Assembly (NCBI GenBank): GCA_028279875.1
Contig: JANQMU010000047.1
Coordinates: 1-64,000, forward strand
Reading direction: 5' to 3'
Source of the DNA: Rhizobiaceae bacterium
GTDB lineage: Bacteria > Pseudomonadota > Alphaproteobacteria > Rhizobiales > Rhizobiaceae
Length of the DNA: 64,000 nucleotides
Shown: one piece after another, positions 51,930 to 60,826 of the stretch
Layout of the letters: each line of letters starts with the position of its first letter
How positions within the stretch are numbered: position 1 is the stretch's first letter
Position numbers and translations under genes: made by a program
The notes under the pieces: model-generated
The model's input: only the letters and a program-made list of their open reading frames with translations
What the model was told of the DNA's origin: nothing
Databases searched by the model: none

Positions 51930-53018
51930 TCATGCTTTTCGCAGGACGACCGTCAGATACCAGTTTTCTCCGGCATATTTTCCCCGGTGCGTCCGGTAGA
52001 GTCCACCCAGCCGGCGGTAGAATTCCGCGGCGATGTTGTCCGCGCTCCGGCCGTCTGTTGCGCTTGGTTCGAACAGCTGTGTATGCAGGGTTGAACCGCC
52101 AAAGCCGCGTATATATCCGACATAGAGCCTTGCATGTTCGGCCGGATCGTTGATGAAATCGACGTAAATATCCGAGGGATTGTGCGGCGCGGGGATCACT
52201 GTGATGTCTTCGATGTCAAAGGCTTCGGCTAATTCGGAATCTGATTCCAATGGCGCTCTCGCCTCGACCGCCGTCATGAACCAGACCCCGAAGACAAACC
52301 GGTCGAGGACCGTCCGGTCGATCCATCCCTCGTCGGCCATGTCGTTCGCCACGATCTGGATCGCCCGGTAGACTGCGCGTCCGGAGGGCGCGAAACCGCT
52401 GGTCTCGCCATCGTCGGGAACCGTCCCGAGGCAGGAGACCAGCAGCGTGCCGCCGCTTCGCAACTCGCGTGCCCGGCAGTGCAGGAAGCGTGTCCAGTCG
52501 TGTTGCGCAAGCGCCGCCAACTCCGCTCTTGCCTCGCCGTGCAGATCGCCGAACCAGATCGTTCCCGGCGTGTCGAGGCGAACGGCGTGGCTCAGCCAGT
52601 GGCTGGCCATGAAGCAGGTGCCGAGATCCACCGAGCCGTCGTCCACCATCTGCTCATAGAAGCTTCCGACGGCCGCCCCGGTGCGGATGGCCGGCGCGGC
52701 ATATCCCGACGGGCCCGAGGTGAGGGCGAACAGGCTGTTCCAGTCATTGCCGGGCTGGTCGGCGTGGCAAATGGCAATCGGCGCGTCGGGAAATTGCCCG
52801 CGATAGGCGTCAATTGCCGGCGCCACCGCTTCGATGGCGCTTGGACCGGGGCCGCAGCCATAGTCGACGATCCTCAGTTCCGGCCGAACCAATCCGCGAC
52901 GGCGAACCACGTCGCGGATGCGTCCGGCGTGATGAGTGACGAGTTCCTGCTGCATGGCCGAGTTTTTGTTGTAGTCGACCATGCCTTCCGTCGATCGCTG
53001 GTCTTCGGGCGTCGTCAT
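51930..53018 (-). CDS. SABATH-like SAM-dependent carboxyl methyltransferase
   Basis: A 362-residue protein; ATG 53018 has GGAGG six bases upstream (a longer frame to 53054 lacks this). The N-terminal YNKNSAMQQELV (residues 16-27) is like the SYxxNSxxQ hallmark of plant SABATH carboxyl methyltransferases, motif I is VDYGCGPGPSA, and SHWLSH plus the later NDMADEGWID region follow the family order. Plant members make methyl esters of salicylate, jasmonate, indole-acetate and similar acids. Bacterial members are few and their substrates mostly unknown. It follows the DUF917 gene after 125 bases on the same strand. Confidence 0.78.
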   Translation of the reverse strand: MTTPEDQRSTEGMVDYNKNSAMQQELVTHHAGRIRDVVRRRGLVRPELRIVDYGCGPGPSAIEAVAPAIDAYRGQFPDAPIAICHADQPGNDWNSLFALTSGPSGYAAPAIRTGAAVGSFYEQMVDDGSVDLGTCFMASHWLSHAVRLDTPGTIWFGDLHGEARAELAALAQHDWTRFLHCRARELRSGGTLLVSCLGTVPDDGETSGFAPSGRAVYRAIQIVANDMADEGWIDRTVLDRFVFGVWFMTAVEARAPLESDSELAEAFDIEDITVIPAPHNPSDIYVDFINDPAEHARLYVGYIRGFGGSTLHTQLFEPSATDGRSADNIAAEFYRRLGGLYRTHRGKYAGENWYLTVVLRKA

Positions 53019-53143
53019 GGATGGCCTCCGCTGCTGGTCTAGCTCGGGTTGCAACGGATTTGATCGACCAGAATGGCGAAAAGCGCAAGACCGAAGCGGT
53101 GTGTCGCTTTTTCGAACTGATTTTGCCAGTCATCCGGGATGAT

Positions 53144-54265
53144 CTACACGACGGCCTCGGCCTCGCCCCATGCCAGCGTTTCCAGCGGCTGGAATTCTTC
53201 ATCGATGGCGAAGGCCGGGGGGCCGAAGATCTCGACGGCCTCGCGGCTGCGCATCACCGGCAGGGCGGCAATGCCCAGCACCTTGACGCGCTGGCCGTAG
53301 CGAACGGTTTCCGTGGTGATCGGCTCGCCGGTCTCACGGTCGAGAACGGCGATGAGATCCGGCACGATGGCGACGGTCCGGCCGTTGAGCATGGCGTGGG
53401 AATATTCATTGCGGAACGTGATGTGCATTTCGCCGTCGCCGTCGCTCAGCCCCTCGAGAAACACCTGTCCGTGGGTCCAGCCGTCCCGCGTCTCGCGGAC
53501 GATGTCCTGGACCTTGCCGTCGAACAGGACCCGCGAGAAGCGTGGCGGGCTGGAGGTCTCGAAATAATCGGCTAGCGCGTCGCAGATATCCCGTTCGCCG
53601 GCAATGCGGGCCTCGCGCACTGTCTGGCCGATTTCGCGGGCCAGGGACACGGTGCGCGCCACGCAGGTGGTCCGGGCCTCCTGACCGGTCATGGCGTAGC
53701 TCGCCACCTGGGCGATGCCACCCATCTTGACGCAGACGGCGCGGCCATAGGTCTCGGTGCGCAGGGCGCTGTCGGTCTCCAGCACGACGGTGTTGCCGAA
53801 ATCGTCCGACATGACGAATGGGCTGCATTCGACACCGCAGATATTGAAGGTCGTCATCTGGAATTCGGGAAAGGCGCGGCCCATGCCGTCACCGTCGATG
53901 ACCGGCAGTCCCATGCGGGCGGCGACCACCAGCGGCAGTGTCGCGTTCACACCGCCGGCCTCCAGCGGCATGATGGCATTCACATTGCGGCCGACTTCCT
54001 TTTCCATGCGGCGGATGCCGTCGATGGCGGTGGTCGCGTTCGGCAGTTTCTCGCCGAAGACCGTCGGCGCGCCCATGCAGGCGACCGTCACCGCGAAGAC
54101 GTCGTCGGCGACGTCGGCGGGATCGATCAGTTCGATCGTGCCGCATTTTTCCAGTTCCTGCTGCAGCATCAGCCGGCCGATATAGGGGTCGCCGCCGCCG
54201 CCGGTGCCCAGAATCGCCGTGCCGCGGATGAAGTCGGCCAGATTGTCGAGGGTGATCGCGCTCAT
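53144..54265 (-). CDS. DUF917 (S-methyl-thiohydantoin desulfurase-like) protein
   Basis: A 373-residue DUF917 protein with the N-terminal glycine-rich AILGTGGGGDPYIGRLM (residues 16-32), PLEAGGVNATLPL and GLPVIDGDGMGRAFPEFQM (about 120-140) blocks, then a second domain with VPDLIAVLD and RYGQRVKVLGI. Pfam now links this family to S-methyl thiohydantoin desulfurase; members nearly always accompany a hydantoinase-A-like ATPase, as here, with a four-base overlap. Probably the partner subunit or next-step enzyme for a hydantoin-like ring. Confidence 0.87.
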   Translation of the reverse strand: MSAITLDNLADFIRGTAILGTGGGGDPYIGRLMLQQELEKCGTIELIDPADVADDVFAVTVACMGAPTVFGEKLPNATTAIDGIRRMEKEVGRNVNAIMPLEAGGVNATLPLVVAARMGLPVIDGDGMGRAFPEFQMTTFNICGVECSPFVMSDDFGNTVVLETDSALRTETYGRAVCVKMGGIAQVASYAMTGQEARTTCVARTVSLAREIGQTVREARIAGERDICDALADYFETSSPPRFSRVLFDGKVQDIVRETRDGWTHGQVFLEGLSDGDGEMHITFRNEYSHAMLNGRTVAIVPDLIAVLDRETGEPITTETVRYGQRVKVLGIAALPVMRSREAVEIFGPPAFAIDEEFQPLETLAWGEAEAVV

Positions 54266-55821
54266 AGTGCCTGCTCCTGCAATCCGAGATCGCCGATGGC
54301 CTTGACTTTGACCCGGACCGCACCGGCGGGAAGGTAGGTCAGCGGCACCTCCTCGATGCTGACGATCGACACCGTGTCGGCGCCGGCACCCGCATTGACG
54401 GCCCGGTCGGTGGCCTCCTTGCGAGCGTGATCCAGCGCGCCGTCACGCCCCATCTCGCCATAGGAATAGACCCGGTCGACTTCGCCGCCGACCTGGGCCA
54501 GCCCTGCGCCGATGGCGTTGGCGACGCCCGACAGTTCCGGTTTGATTGCCTCCGACGCGCCCTTGATCGGCCGGTTGAGCAGGACGCTGCCGCCGCCGAC
54601 GAGAACGACCGGAACGTTGCCCTTGCTCGATTTGACCCGGTCGACAGCGTCCTCGATCAGGCCGTGAATGCGGTCGACGGCGGCATCGACCAGCACCGGA
54701 TCGAGATGGCTCACCCGGGATTTGTCGCCGATATCGGCATAGCCGGCGGCGACGGCGATATCCGTTGCCGTCAGCGTGCCGCCGCCGAAGACCAGCGCCT
54801 CGCTGGTCAGGTTCAGCGCGACGGAATCCGGGCCGACCCGCACATCCTCCGGCGCACCGCGCACGATGCTGCCGCCGCCAAGGCCGATGGCCAGGACGTC
54901 CGGCATGCGGAAATTGGTCCGCACATTGCCGATATCCACCGAAATGGCGGATTCGCGCGGAAAGCCGCCTTTCAGCACGCCGACATCGGAAGTGGTGCCG
55001 CCGATATCGACGACGATGCCGTCCTCGACGCCCGACAGGAAGGCCGCGCCGCGCATGGAGTTCGTCGGACCGGACGCAAAGGTCAGGACCGGGTATTTTT
55101 CGGCGAATTCGGCGGTCATCAAGGTGCCGTCATTCTGGCTGATGTAGAACGGGCAATTAATGTCGAGCTGCTTCAGCGCGGACCGGAAGGCATCGACCAC
55201 CGTCTTCGACAGGGTGGCCAGCGAGGCGTTCATGATGGTGGCGTTTTCGCGTTCGATGAGGCCGACGCGGCCGATCTCGCTGGAGAGCGTCAGTTCGGTG
55301 TCCGGCGCCTCGTTGAGGATGATCTCGGCCATCCGCTTTTCCATCGTGTCGTTGATCGGCGCGAAAACGCTCGAGACGGCGGCGGATCGGACGCCGCGTG
55401 TCTTCATGTCCCGGGCGCCCCGGGCGACGGCCTGCTCGTCCAGCGGCGCGATGCGGCGGCCGTCGAACTCATAGCCGCCGGCGACGAGATAGGACAGAAC
55501 GCCGATCGGTTCTTTTAGATGCGGCGGGAATTCGACCATCGGCATGACGTCCTGCGTTGCGGGCAGGGCGGCACGGAAGGTCGCCACGGGAACCAGTCTT
55601 TTGCCTTCCACAAAGGCGTTGGTGAATTGCGTGGTCCCGATCATCACGCTGTTGATGTCGCAGACCCGGCACTCGGACTGCCGCATGACCTCGCCGATCG
55701 CGTCAACGACGCCGCGGCCGACATCATCGGTTGTCGGCGATTTTATCGAGGACAGAACCTTGCTGCCGTCCAGCAGGGCCGCGTCGGTGTTCGTGCCACC
55801 GACGTCAACACCAATGTGCAT
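54262..55821 (-). CDS. Hydantoinase/oxoprolinase A-like protein, short form
   Basis: A 519-residue HyuA-like protein. ATG 55821 directly opens the phosphate loop IGVDVGGTNTDAALLDG and has GGGAGAG upstream. Further blocks are VMIGTTQFTNAFVEG near residue 63, FASGPTNSMRGAAFLSG and VDIGGTTSDVGVLKGG near residue 270. It lacks the roughly 180-residue extra C-terminal region of the 698-residue HyuA at 38718-40814 and has no HyuB partner; the DUF917 gene takes that place. Presumed ATP-dependent activation of a cyclic amide. Confidence 0.9.
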   Translation of the reverse strand: MHIGVDVGGTNTDAALLDGSKVLSSIKSPTTDDVGRGVVDAIGEVMRQSECRVCDINSVMIGTTQFTNAFVEGKRLVPVATFRAALPATQDVMPMVEFPPHLKEPIGVLSYLVAGGYEFDGRRIAPLDEQAVARGARDMKTRGVRSAAVSSVFAPINDTMEKRMAEIILNEAPDTELTLSSEIGRVGLIERENATIMNASLATLSKTVVDAFRSALKQLDINCPFYISQNDGTLMTAEFAEKYPVLTFASGPTNSMRGAAFLSGVEDGIVVDIGGTTSDVGVLKGGFPRESAISVDIGNVRTNFRMPDVLAIGLGGGSIVRGAPEDVRVGPDSVALNLTSEALVFGGGTLTATDIAVAAGYADIGDKSRVSHLDPVLVDAAVDRIHGLIEDAVDRVKSSKGNVPVVLVGGGSVLLNRPIKGASEAIKPELSGVANAIGAGLAQVGGEVDRVYSYGEMGRDGALDHARKEATDRAVNAGAGADTVSIVSIEEVPLTYLPAGAVRVKVKAIGDLGLQEQAL

Positions 55822-55938
55822 GTGTATCTCTCCCAATTCACGACGATCCTCGTGCCGTCGATTATCGGTTTTGAGGCCGGCGTCTCGCAAGCGTGCGGAC
55901 GGATAGGTGGCGGTGTCATATGGATAGTTCGAAGGGGT

Positions 55939-58596
55939 TCAGCCGGCGCCCAAACCGTGGCTGATGGCCAGGTTCGCCGCCATTTTGCGGGAGTTGACGC
56001 CGAGCTTGCAGAAGATGTTCTTCACATGGAATTTGACGGTGGGTTCGCTCAGGCTGAAATGGCGGGCGATGACCTTGTTGGAGTGGCCTTCGGCAAGCTG
56101 GCGAAGAACGGCGAGTTCCCGTTCGGTCAGAATCTCGGCCAGAATCGTGGCTTCCGAAACATCGCTCGCATTTGCGTGGGTCCACAGGATCCGCGCGAGG
56201 AAAGCCAGTTCCTCCTTGGAGTAACCAGTGACACCGGTCTGCCGGACCGTCTGTCTTGCGGCGTCGGCAAAGGCGTCGCCTTCATTCAGGAACGCACCGA
56301 CGAATTGATGGTTTCTGACCAGCGCAAGTGCCGATTTGAGGGCCGAGGCGGCCCTGTCCCTGTCGTCCGACTGCACTGCGACCATCACCTCGAGGATCCT
56401 GGCGCGCAGCCTGTAGCGCACCAGAGCGCTGGCTTCGCAGTCCTTTTCCACGGCGCCGATGATCGCAAACGCCTCGTCCGCCGTGCCGTAGCGGGCCTCG
56501 AACCGCGCGAGGGCGAGCCGTGCGACAATATTGCCGCGCCACCGCAGGGTCTTGTCGTGGTCCTTCTCCGCCAGCATCGTGCGGACGGCCGACGCCAGGC
56601 GCCGGGCCTCGGATTCCTGTTCGGATCGCACCGCAAGCTCCAGCTGCAACATCTTGATTTGCCGCGAAAAACGCCACATGTCACGCCATGCGATCATCGC
56701 CTCGGCGCGGGCGACATAGTCGATGGCGGTGCGGTAATCGCCACGCCTGAAACACAGGGCCAGGCAGGTCTGATAGCCGGCGAGGAAGGCCTCGCTCCAG
56801 GCTTCGCTTCGGTTGACCTGTTCAAGCGCAACGCTCATCCTCTTTTCAAGGCCGTCGACCTCGTTTTTCTCAAGCGCAATTTCGCCGTAGAAGATGTCGG
56901 CCAGCGCCAGCAGGGCCGGATCGAAACTGAAATGTTCGCGGGTCACGTCGCAGGCGGTCTGCCGCGCCTCAAGGGCATTCGAATAACGGCCGAGGTCCAG
57001 GTCGATGACGCTCAGATGCAGATACATGAAAAACTGCAGGTGAACGGCGTCGATGTCCTGGTAGAGCGCCATGGCGGATTCACCAGCGATCCAGGCTTTC
57101 TTGAGCTGGCCGGACTGCAGATAGAAGACGCAGAGGAAGTTGAACAGCACCCCGCGCATCAGCTGATATTTGACCGGCGTCGTTTTCGCCGTGTGTTCGA
57201 GGGCGGATAGCTGGGCCTTCGACAGATAGCGGTCCTCATAGAGCCGCAGATGCGCTTCGACCATCACCAGTTCCCGGGTCAGCGCCTCGTCCATCGGGTC
57301 GGCGTTCCGGCGCACCTCCGAAATATGCAGGATCGCTTCCTGGACCCGGGCGCCCTTGAGCAGCAGATAGGCGCGGGCAATGCTGAGGCGCGGCGAATTG
57401 TTGACGAGGCCGAGCGGGATCTGCTCCATGCAGGCGGCGAGCCGCAGGGACCCCTCCCGGATGCCGATCTGCAGGCCGCCGGCGTCGAGGATCATCCGTG
57501 CGCCGGCCTCGGGCGCGCCGGCCCGGTTGGCATGCCGGATCGCCGAGCTGAGGCGGTTGTTCTGATAAAGCCATTCCGCCGCCCGGATATGCAGTCTGGA
57601 CAGCGCCGCCTCGCCGAACAGCTTTTGCTTCTTGATCAGAAAATCCCGCAAAAGCTGGTGATAACGGTACCAAAGGCCTTCCTCTCCGGGATGCTCGAAA
57701 ACCAGCGAATGGGAGTCCGACAGTTCGGACAGAATCCGCCAGCTGTCGGATCGTTCGCGAATATGGTCCGCCAGATCGCCATTGACGGATCGCAGATGCG
57801 CGGTGTCGAGCAGAAACGATCTCTGGTCGTCCGAAAGCTGCAGAAAGAACTGCTCGTTGAGATAGTTGGCGATGTCCGAATGCTGCCCGAAGGCGCTGCC
57901 CTTGCGCAGATCGATCGGCTCGCTGCCCCAGGCCGATTGGCGCAGGAGTTGCAGGGCGGCCACCCAGCCTTCGGAATATACGAAATAGGTCTCGATCAGA
58001 TCCTCGGAGACGACGCCGGACAGCAATTGCCCGGTCTCGGTGCGGTCGAACTTCAGGTCTTCGAGGCCGAAATCGCAGACCTGGTTGTCGATCCGCAGCT
58101 TCGCCAACGGGAAACGCGGCGCCTCGCGGGTGCCCAATACGACGTGAAACCGTTCTCCGCCCTGCTGGGTCAGCCGATGGACGAAGTCGGTATCGAGCGG
58201 GCTGGCTTCGTGAAAGTCGTCGATAAAGATACAACTTCTCTGACCGGTGTCATTGAGGACCCGGAAAATCGAGCGGGCAGCCTCTGTGTCCAGACCGGCA
58301 GCCTTTGTCGCCATCGGTGGGCCCTTGCTGACGGGGCCGCTGCGGTCCTCCGGCGAAAGATGCGCCAGCAGCCCCTCGAACAGATTGTCGGGCTCACCGT
58401 CCTCGGTGCTGAAGGAGACCCAGGCGGTGGCGATCCCATCGGCCTCGAGCTGTTTCATCCAGGCCTTCATCAGGGTGGTTTTGCCATAGCCGGCCGGCGC
58501 TTCGACCAGCGTCAGCTTCCTGTGCCGCTGCGCAAGAAACCGCCGCAACAGGGGCGGGCGGCTGATGATCTGCGTGCGCTGCTGGCTTTCCGTCAT
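55939..58596 (-). CDS. MalT-like ATP-dependent LuxR family regulator
   Basis: An 885-residue STAND-type regulator. ATG 58596 puts the Walker A APAGYGKT at residues 33-40; a longer frame to 58665 adds 23 residues. Walker B is SCIFIDDFHEA near residue 115, then a winged-helix region, a long helical TPR-like sensor (about 350-800) and a C-terminal LuxR helix-turn-helix (LTERELAVLRQLAEGHSNKVIARHF in two parts, ending KLGVNSRKMAANL). Such proteins bind a metabolite, oligomerise with ATP and activate nearby operons. It stands between the Pot-type importer/nitroreductase genes and the hydantoinase-like/DUF917/methyltransferase genes, all on one strand, and probably controls both. Confidence 0.9.
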   Translation of the reverse strand: MTESQQRTQIISRPPLLRRFLAQRHRKLTLVEAPAGYGKTTLMKAWMKQLEADGIATAWVSFSTEDGEPDNLFEGLLAHLSPEDRSGPVSKGPPMATKAAGLDTEAARSIFRVLNDTGQRSCIFIDDFHEASPLDTDFVHRLTQQGGERFHVVLGTREAPRFPLAKLRIDNQVCDFGLEDLKFDRTETGQLLSGVVSEDLIETYFVYSEGWVAALQLLRQSAWGSEPIDLRKGSAFGQHSDIANYLNEQFFLQLSDDQRSFLLDTAHLRSVNGDLADHIRERSDSWRILSELSDSHSLVFEHPGEEGLWYRYHQLLRDFLIKKQKLFGEAALSRLHIRAAEWLYQNNRLSSAIRHANRAGAPEAGARMILDAGGLQIGIREGSLRLAACMEQIPLGLVNNSPRLSIARAYLLLKGARVQEAILHISEVRRNADPMDEALTRELVMVEAHLRLYEDRYLSKAQLSALEHTAKTTPVKYQLMRGVLFNFLCVFYLQSGQLKKAWIAGESAMALYQDIDAVHLQFFMYLHLSVIDLDLGRYSNALEARQTACDVTREHFSFDPALLALADIFYGEIALEKNEVDGLEKRMSVALEQVNRSEAWSEAFLAGYQTCLALCFRRGDYRTAIDYVARAEAMIAWRDMWRFSRQIKMLQLELAVRSEQESEARRLASAVRTMLAEKDHDKTLRWRGNIVARLALARFEARYGTADEAFAIIGAVEKDCEASALVRYRLRARILEVMVAVQSDDRDRAASALKSALALVRNHQFVGAFLNEGDAFADAARQTVRQTGVTGYSKEELAFLARILWTHANASDVSEATILAEILTERELAVLRQLAEGHSNKVIARHFSLSEPTVKFHVKNIFCKLGVNSRKMAANLAISHGLGAG

Positions 58597-58722
58597 GGTG
58601 TCACTATCGACATGGTTAAGGGAGGCGGTGCCCAGCGGGCAACAAACAAGCTCCCCTGGGCACACTATTCAAATTGCCACCAGTGGCGGAGTCAATCATA
58701 GGCGGACCAGCCAGCGTCCCCA

Positions 58723-59694
58723 TCATGTCAGCGGCGGATTGAGGATCAGCACGTCCTCAAGCGGTTTGCGTTGTGAGACAGGCACCCTGAATTCGTCCTT
58801 GAGATGACCGGCAGACATCATGGTGATGACCAGTTCGTTGTCGGGGATGGCGAGGCATCGGCGCAAGGCGCGATCCTGTTCCATCTCGACGCTCCAGTTC
58901 AGGAAGCAGGCGCCCAGGCCCTCGGCGTGAAGCGAAAGGGCAAGCGTCATGGCGAAGATGCCGCCGTCGATCCAGCCCTGATAGCGCTCGCCGATCAGGT
59001 TGAGGTGTTCCATATTCGAAGTGATGACGAAGACCGTTTCGATCTCCTGGCGAAAGCCGGCATTTCCGGCCTGATAGGCGAGGACCCTCTGCACATCCTC
59101 GCGCCGGTTCAGGGCGTAGACGCGACAAGTCTGCCGGTTGCAGACATTCGGCGATTGCTGGGCGTTGGCGACGGCCTTTCGAATGACGGCATCGTCGACC
59201 GGGCCGGGCCGGTATTGGCGCACGCTGTGGCGGTTGTTCAAAAAGGCCGTGAAATCGACATCGGCGGCCGCCCGGATCGCGTCGGCCGTGACCAGTTCGG
59301 AACCGCCGCCGTCGGCCGCTTCGGCCAATTCGAACTGACATCCGAGTTGTTCCACCGCCTCTTCGAGGTCGGGCAGCGGCGCTCCCTTGGCGCGGTGATA
59401 GTCGAGATAGTCCCGCAACGTCGCGATTGCCCATTGCACCGTCTCGTCCGGTTCGAAATCGGCGATATAGGCGCGTAGCTTGGCGATGATGGAACGGGCC
59501 TTTTCCTGGCCGTAGCCGAGGCGCACATCCGGGAAGCTCATCCCGCCCTCGATATAGTGGGTCAGGATGCGGATGATGGCGCGGCGGTTTTCGCGGCCCG
59601 AGGATGTGATGGCGAAGCTCGATCTGGCGTAACGGCGATAGTCGTAAAACGCATTGCGCGCCAGCGCCAGGCGTGCCCGCAGCGAAGTCAGCAT
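58723..59694 (-). CDS. Nitroreductase family protein with N-terminal extension
   Basis: A 323-residue protein; ATG 59694 is preferred over a frame reaching 59766 that overlaps the ATPase gene. Residues 130-315 are the flavin-binding nitroreductase fold (NNRHSVRQYRPGPVD, QSPNVCNRQTCRVYAL, EGLGACFLNW). The first 125 residues form a charged helical extension with IRILTHYIEGG and KARSIIAKLRAY and no motif I can name. Members reduce nitro or quinone groups or remodel flavins and other rings. It is the last gene of the Pot-type importer unit. Confidence 0.82.
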   Translation of the reverse strand: MLTSLRARLALARNAFYDYRRYARSSFAITSSGRENRRAIIRILTHYIEGGMSFPDVRLGYGQEKARSIIAKLRAYIADFEPDETVQWAIATLRDYLDYHRAKGAPLPDLEEAVEQLGCQFELAEAADGGGSELVTADAIRAAADVDFTAFLNNRHSVRQYRPGPVDDAVIRKAVANAQQSPNVCNRQTCRVYALNRREDVQRVLAYQAGNAGFRQEIETVFVITSNMEHLNLIGERYQGWIDGGIFAMTLALSLHAEGLGACFLNWSVEMEQDRALRRCLAIPDNELVITMMSAGHLKDEFRVPVSQRKPLEDVLILNPPLT

Positions 59695-59722
59695 TGAATA
59701 TCGCTCTCCTCGGCGTGGCCCT

Positions 59723-60793
59723 CTATTCGGTGATGATCCATCCGCTGTCGGCCTGCCAGGAGACATGGGCCATCGAGCCCGCTTCGGGCTTTTTCATGTC
59801 CTGGCGATTGGCGACTTCCGCGACCAGGTCCTGCGTGCCGAGTTCGAACAGATAGCGGATGAAGGGGCCCTGATAGGTCACGCTCCTGATGGGCAATCGG
59901 AGGCTGTTCCAGCCGGGCCCGCCATGCTCCGTATCGACCAGCACGCGTTCGGGGCGCAGCGCCAGAACGATCTCGGATCCGGCTTCATGTCCCTTGCGCA
60001 GCGGCGCAACGAGTTTGTGGCCCTCGATATCCAGCTGGCAATCGGCCGTCCCGGCCGAAACGACGGTGCCGCGCAGGATGTTGGATTCGCCGATAAACTC
60101 CGTGACGAACCGGTCCGTCGGATGCTCATAGATCTCTTCGGGTGTTCCGATCTGGGCGATGCGCCCCTCGTTCATCACGGCGATGCGGTCCGACATGGTC
60201 AGCGCCTCGCCCTGATCATGGGTCACATAGATAGTGGTGATCCGCAAGGAGCTTTGCAGGTCCTTGATCCAGAATTTCATTTCCTCGCGCAGGTTCTTGT
60301 CCAGCGCCGACAGGGGTTCGTCGAGCAGCAGGATGCGCGGCTCGGTGACCAGCACGCGCGCCAGCGCAACCCGCTGCTGCTGGCCGCCGGACATTTCCTG
60401 TTGAAAGCGGTTTTCGAAGCCGGTCATGCCGACCTGTTCGAGCGCGGCACGGACCCGGCTGTCGATCTCGCCGGCCGGAAGCTTGCGCAGGCGCAGGCCA
60501 AAGGCGATGTTGTCATAGACATTCATATGCGGAAAAATCGCGTAGTTCTGAAACACGAAGCCGATGCCGCGCTGCTCCGGCAGCAGGCCGGACACGTCCG
60601 CCCCGTCGATCTCGATCGAACCGATCTCGGTTTCCTCGAACCCGGCGATCATTCTGAGCGTCGTGGATTTGCCGCAGCCCGACGGACCCAGGAGGGAGAA
60701 GAATTCCCCCTCCTTTATCTCCACCGAAACATTATCGACCGCCAGGCTTTTACCGTAATATTTGCTGAGTTCGGAAAGCGTCACATTTGCCAT
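59723..60793 (-). CDS. Spermidine/putrescine-type ABC transporter ATPase (PotA type)
   Basis: A 356-residue ATPase: Walker A GPSGCGKST, Q-loop FQNYAIFPHM, signature MSGGQQQRVALARV, Walker B LLLDEPLSALD and a C-terminal TOBE domain (about 280-350). PotA-type ATPases serve importers for polyamines, Fe3+, phosphonates or opine-like compounds. It belongs to the same minus-strand operon as the binding protein and two permeases upstream. Confidence 0.93.
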   Translation of the reverse strand: MANVTLSELSKYYGKSLAVDNVSVEIKEGEFFSLLGPSGCGKSTTLRMIAGFEETEIGSIEIDGADVSGLLPEQRGIGFVFQNYAIFPHMNVYDNIAFGLRLRKLPAGEIDSRVRAALEQVGMTGFENRFQQEMSGGQQQRVALARVLVTEPRILLLDEPLSALDKNLREEMKFWIKDLQSSLRITTIYVTHDQGEALTMSDRIAVMNEGRIAQIGTPEEIYEHPTDRFVTEFIGESNILRGTVVSAGTADCQLDIEGHKLVAPLRKGHEAGSEIVLALRPERVLVDTEHGGPGWNSLRLPIRSVTYQGPFIRYLFELGTQDLVAEVANRQDMKKPEAGSMAHVSWQADSGWIITE

Positions 60794-60826
60794 TAGGTGA
60801 TTGTCCTGACGATCGTCGTTTCGGCG

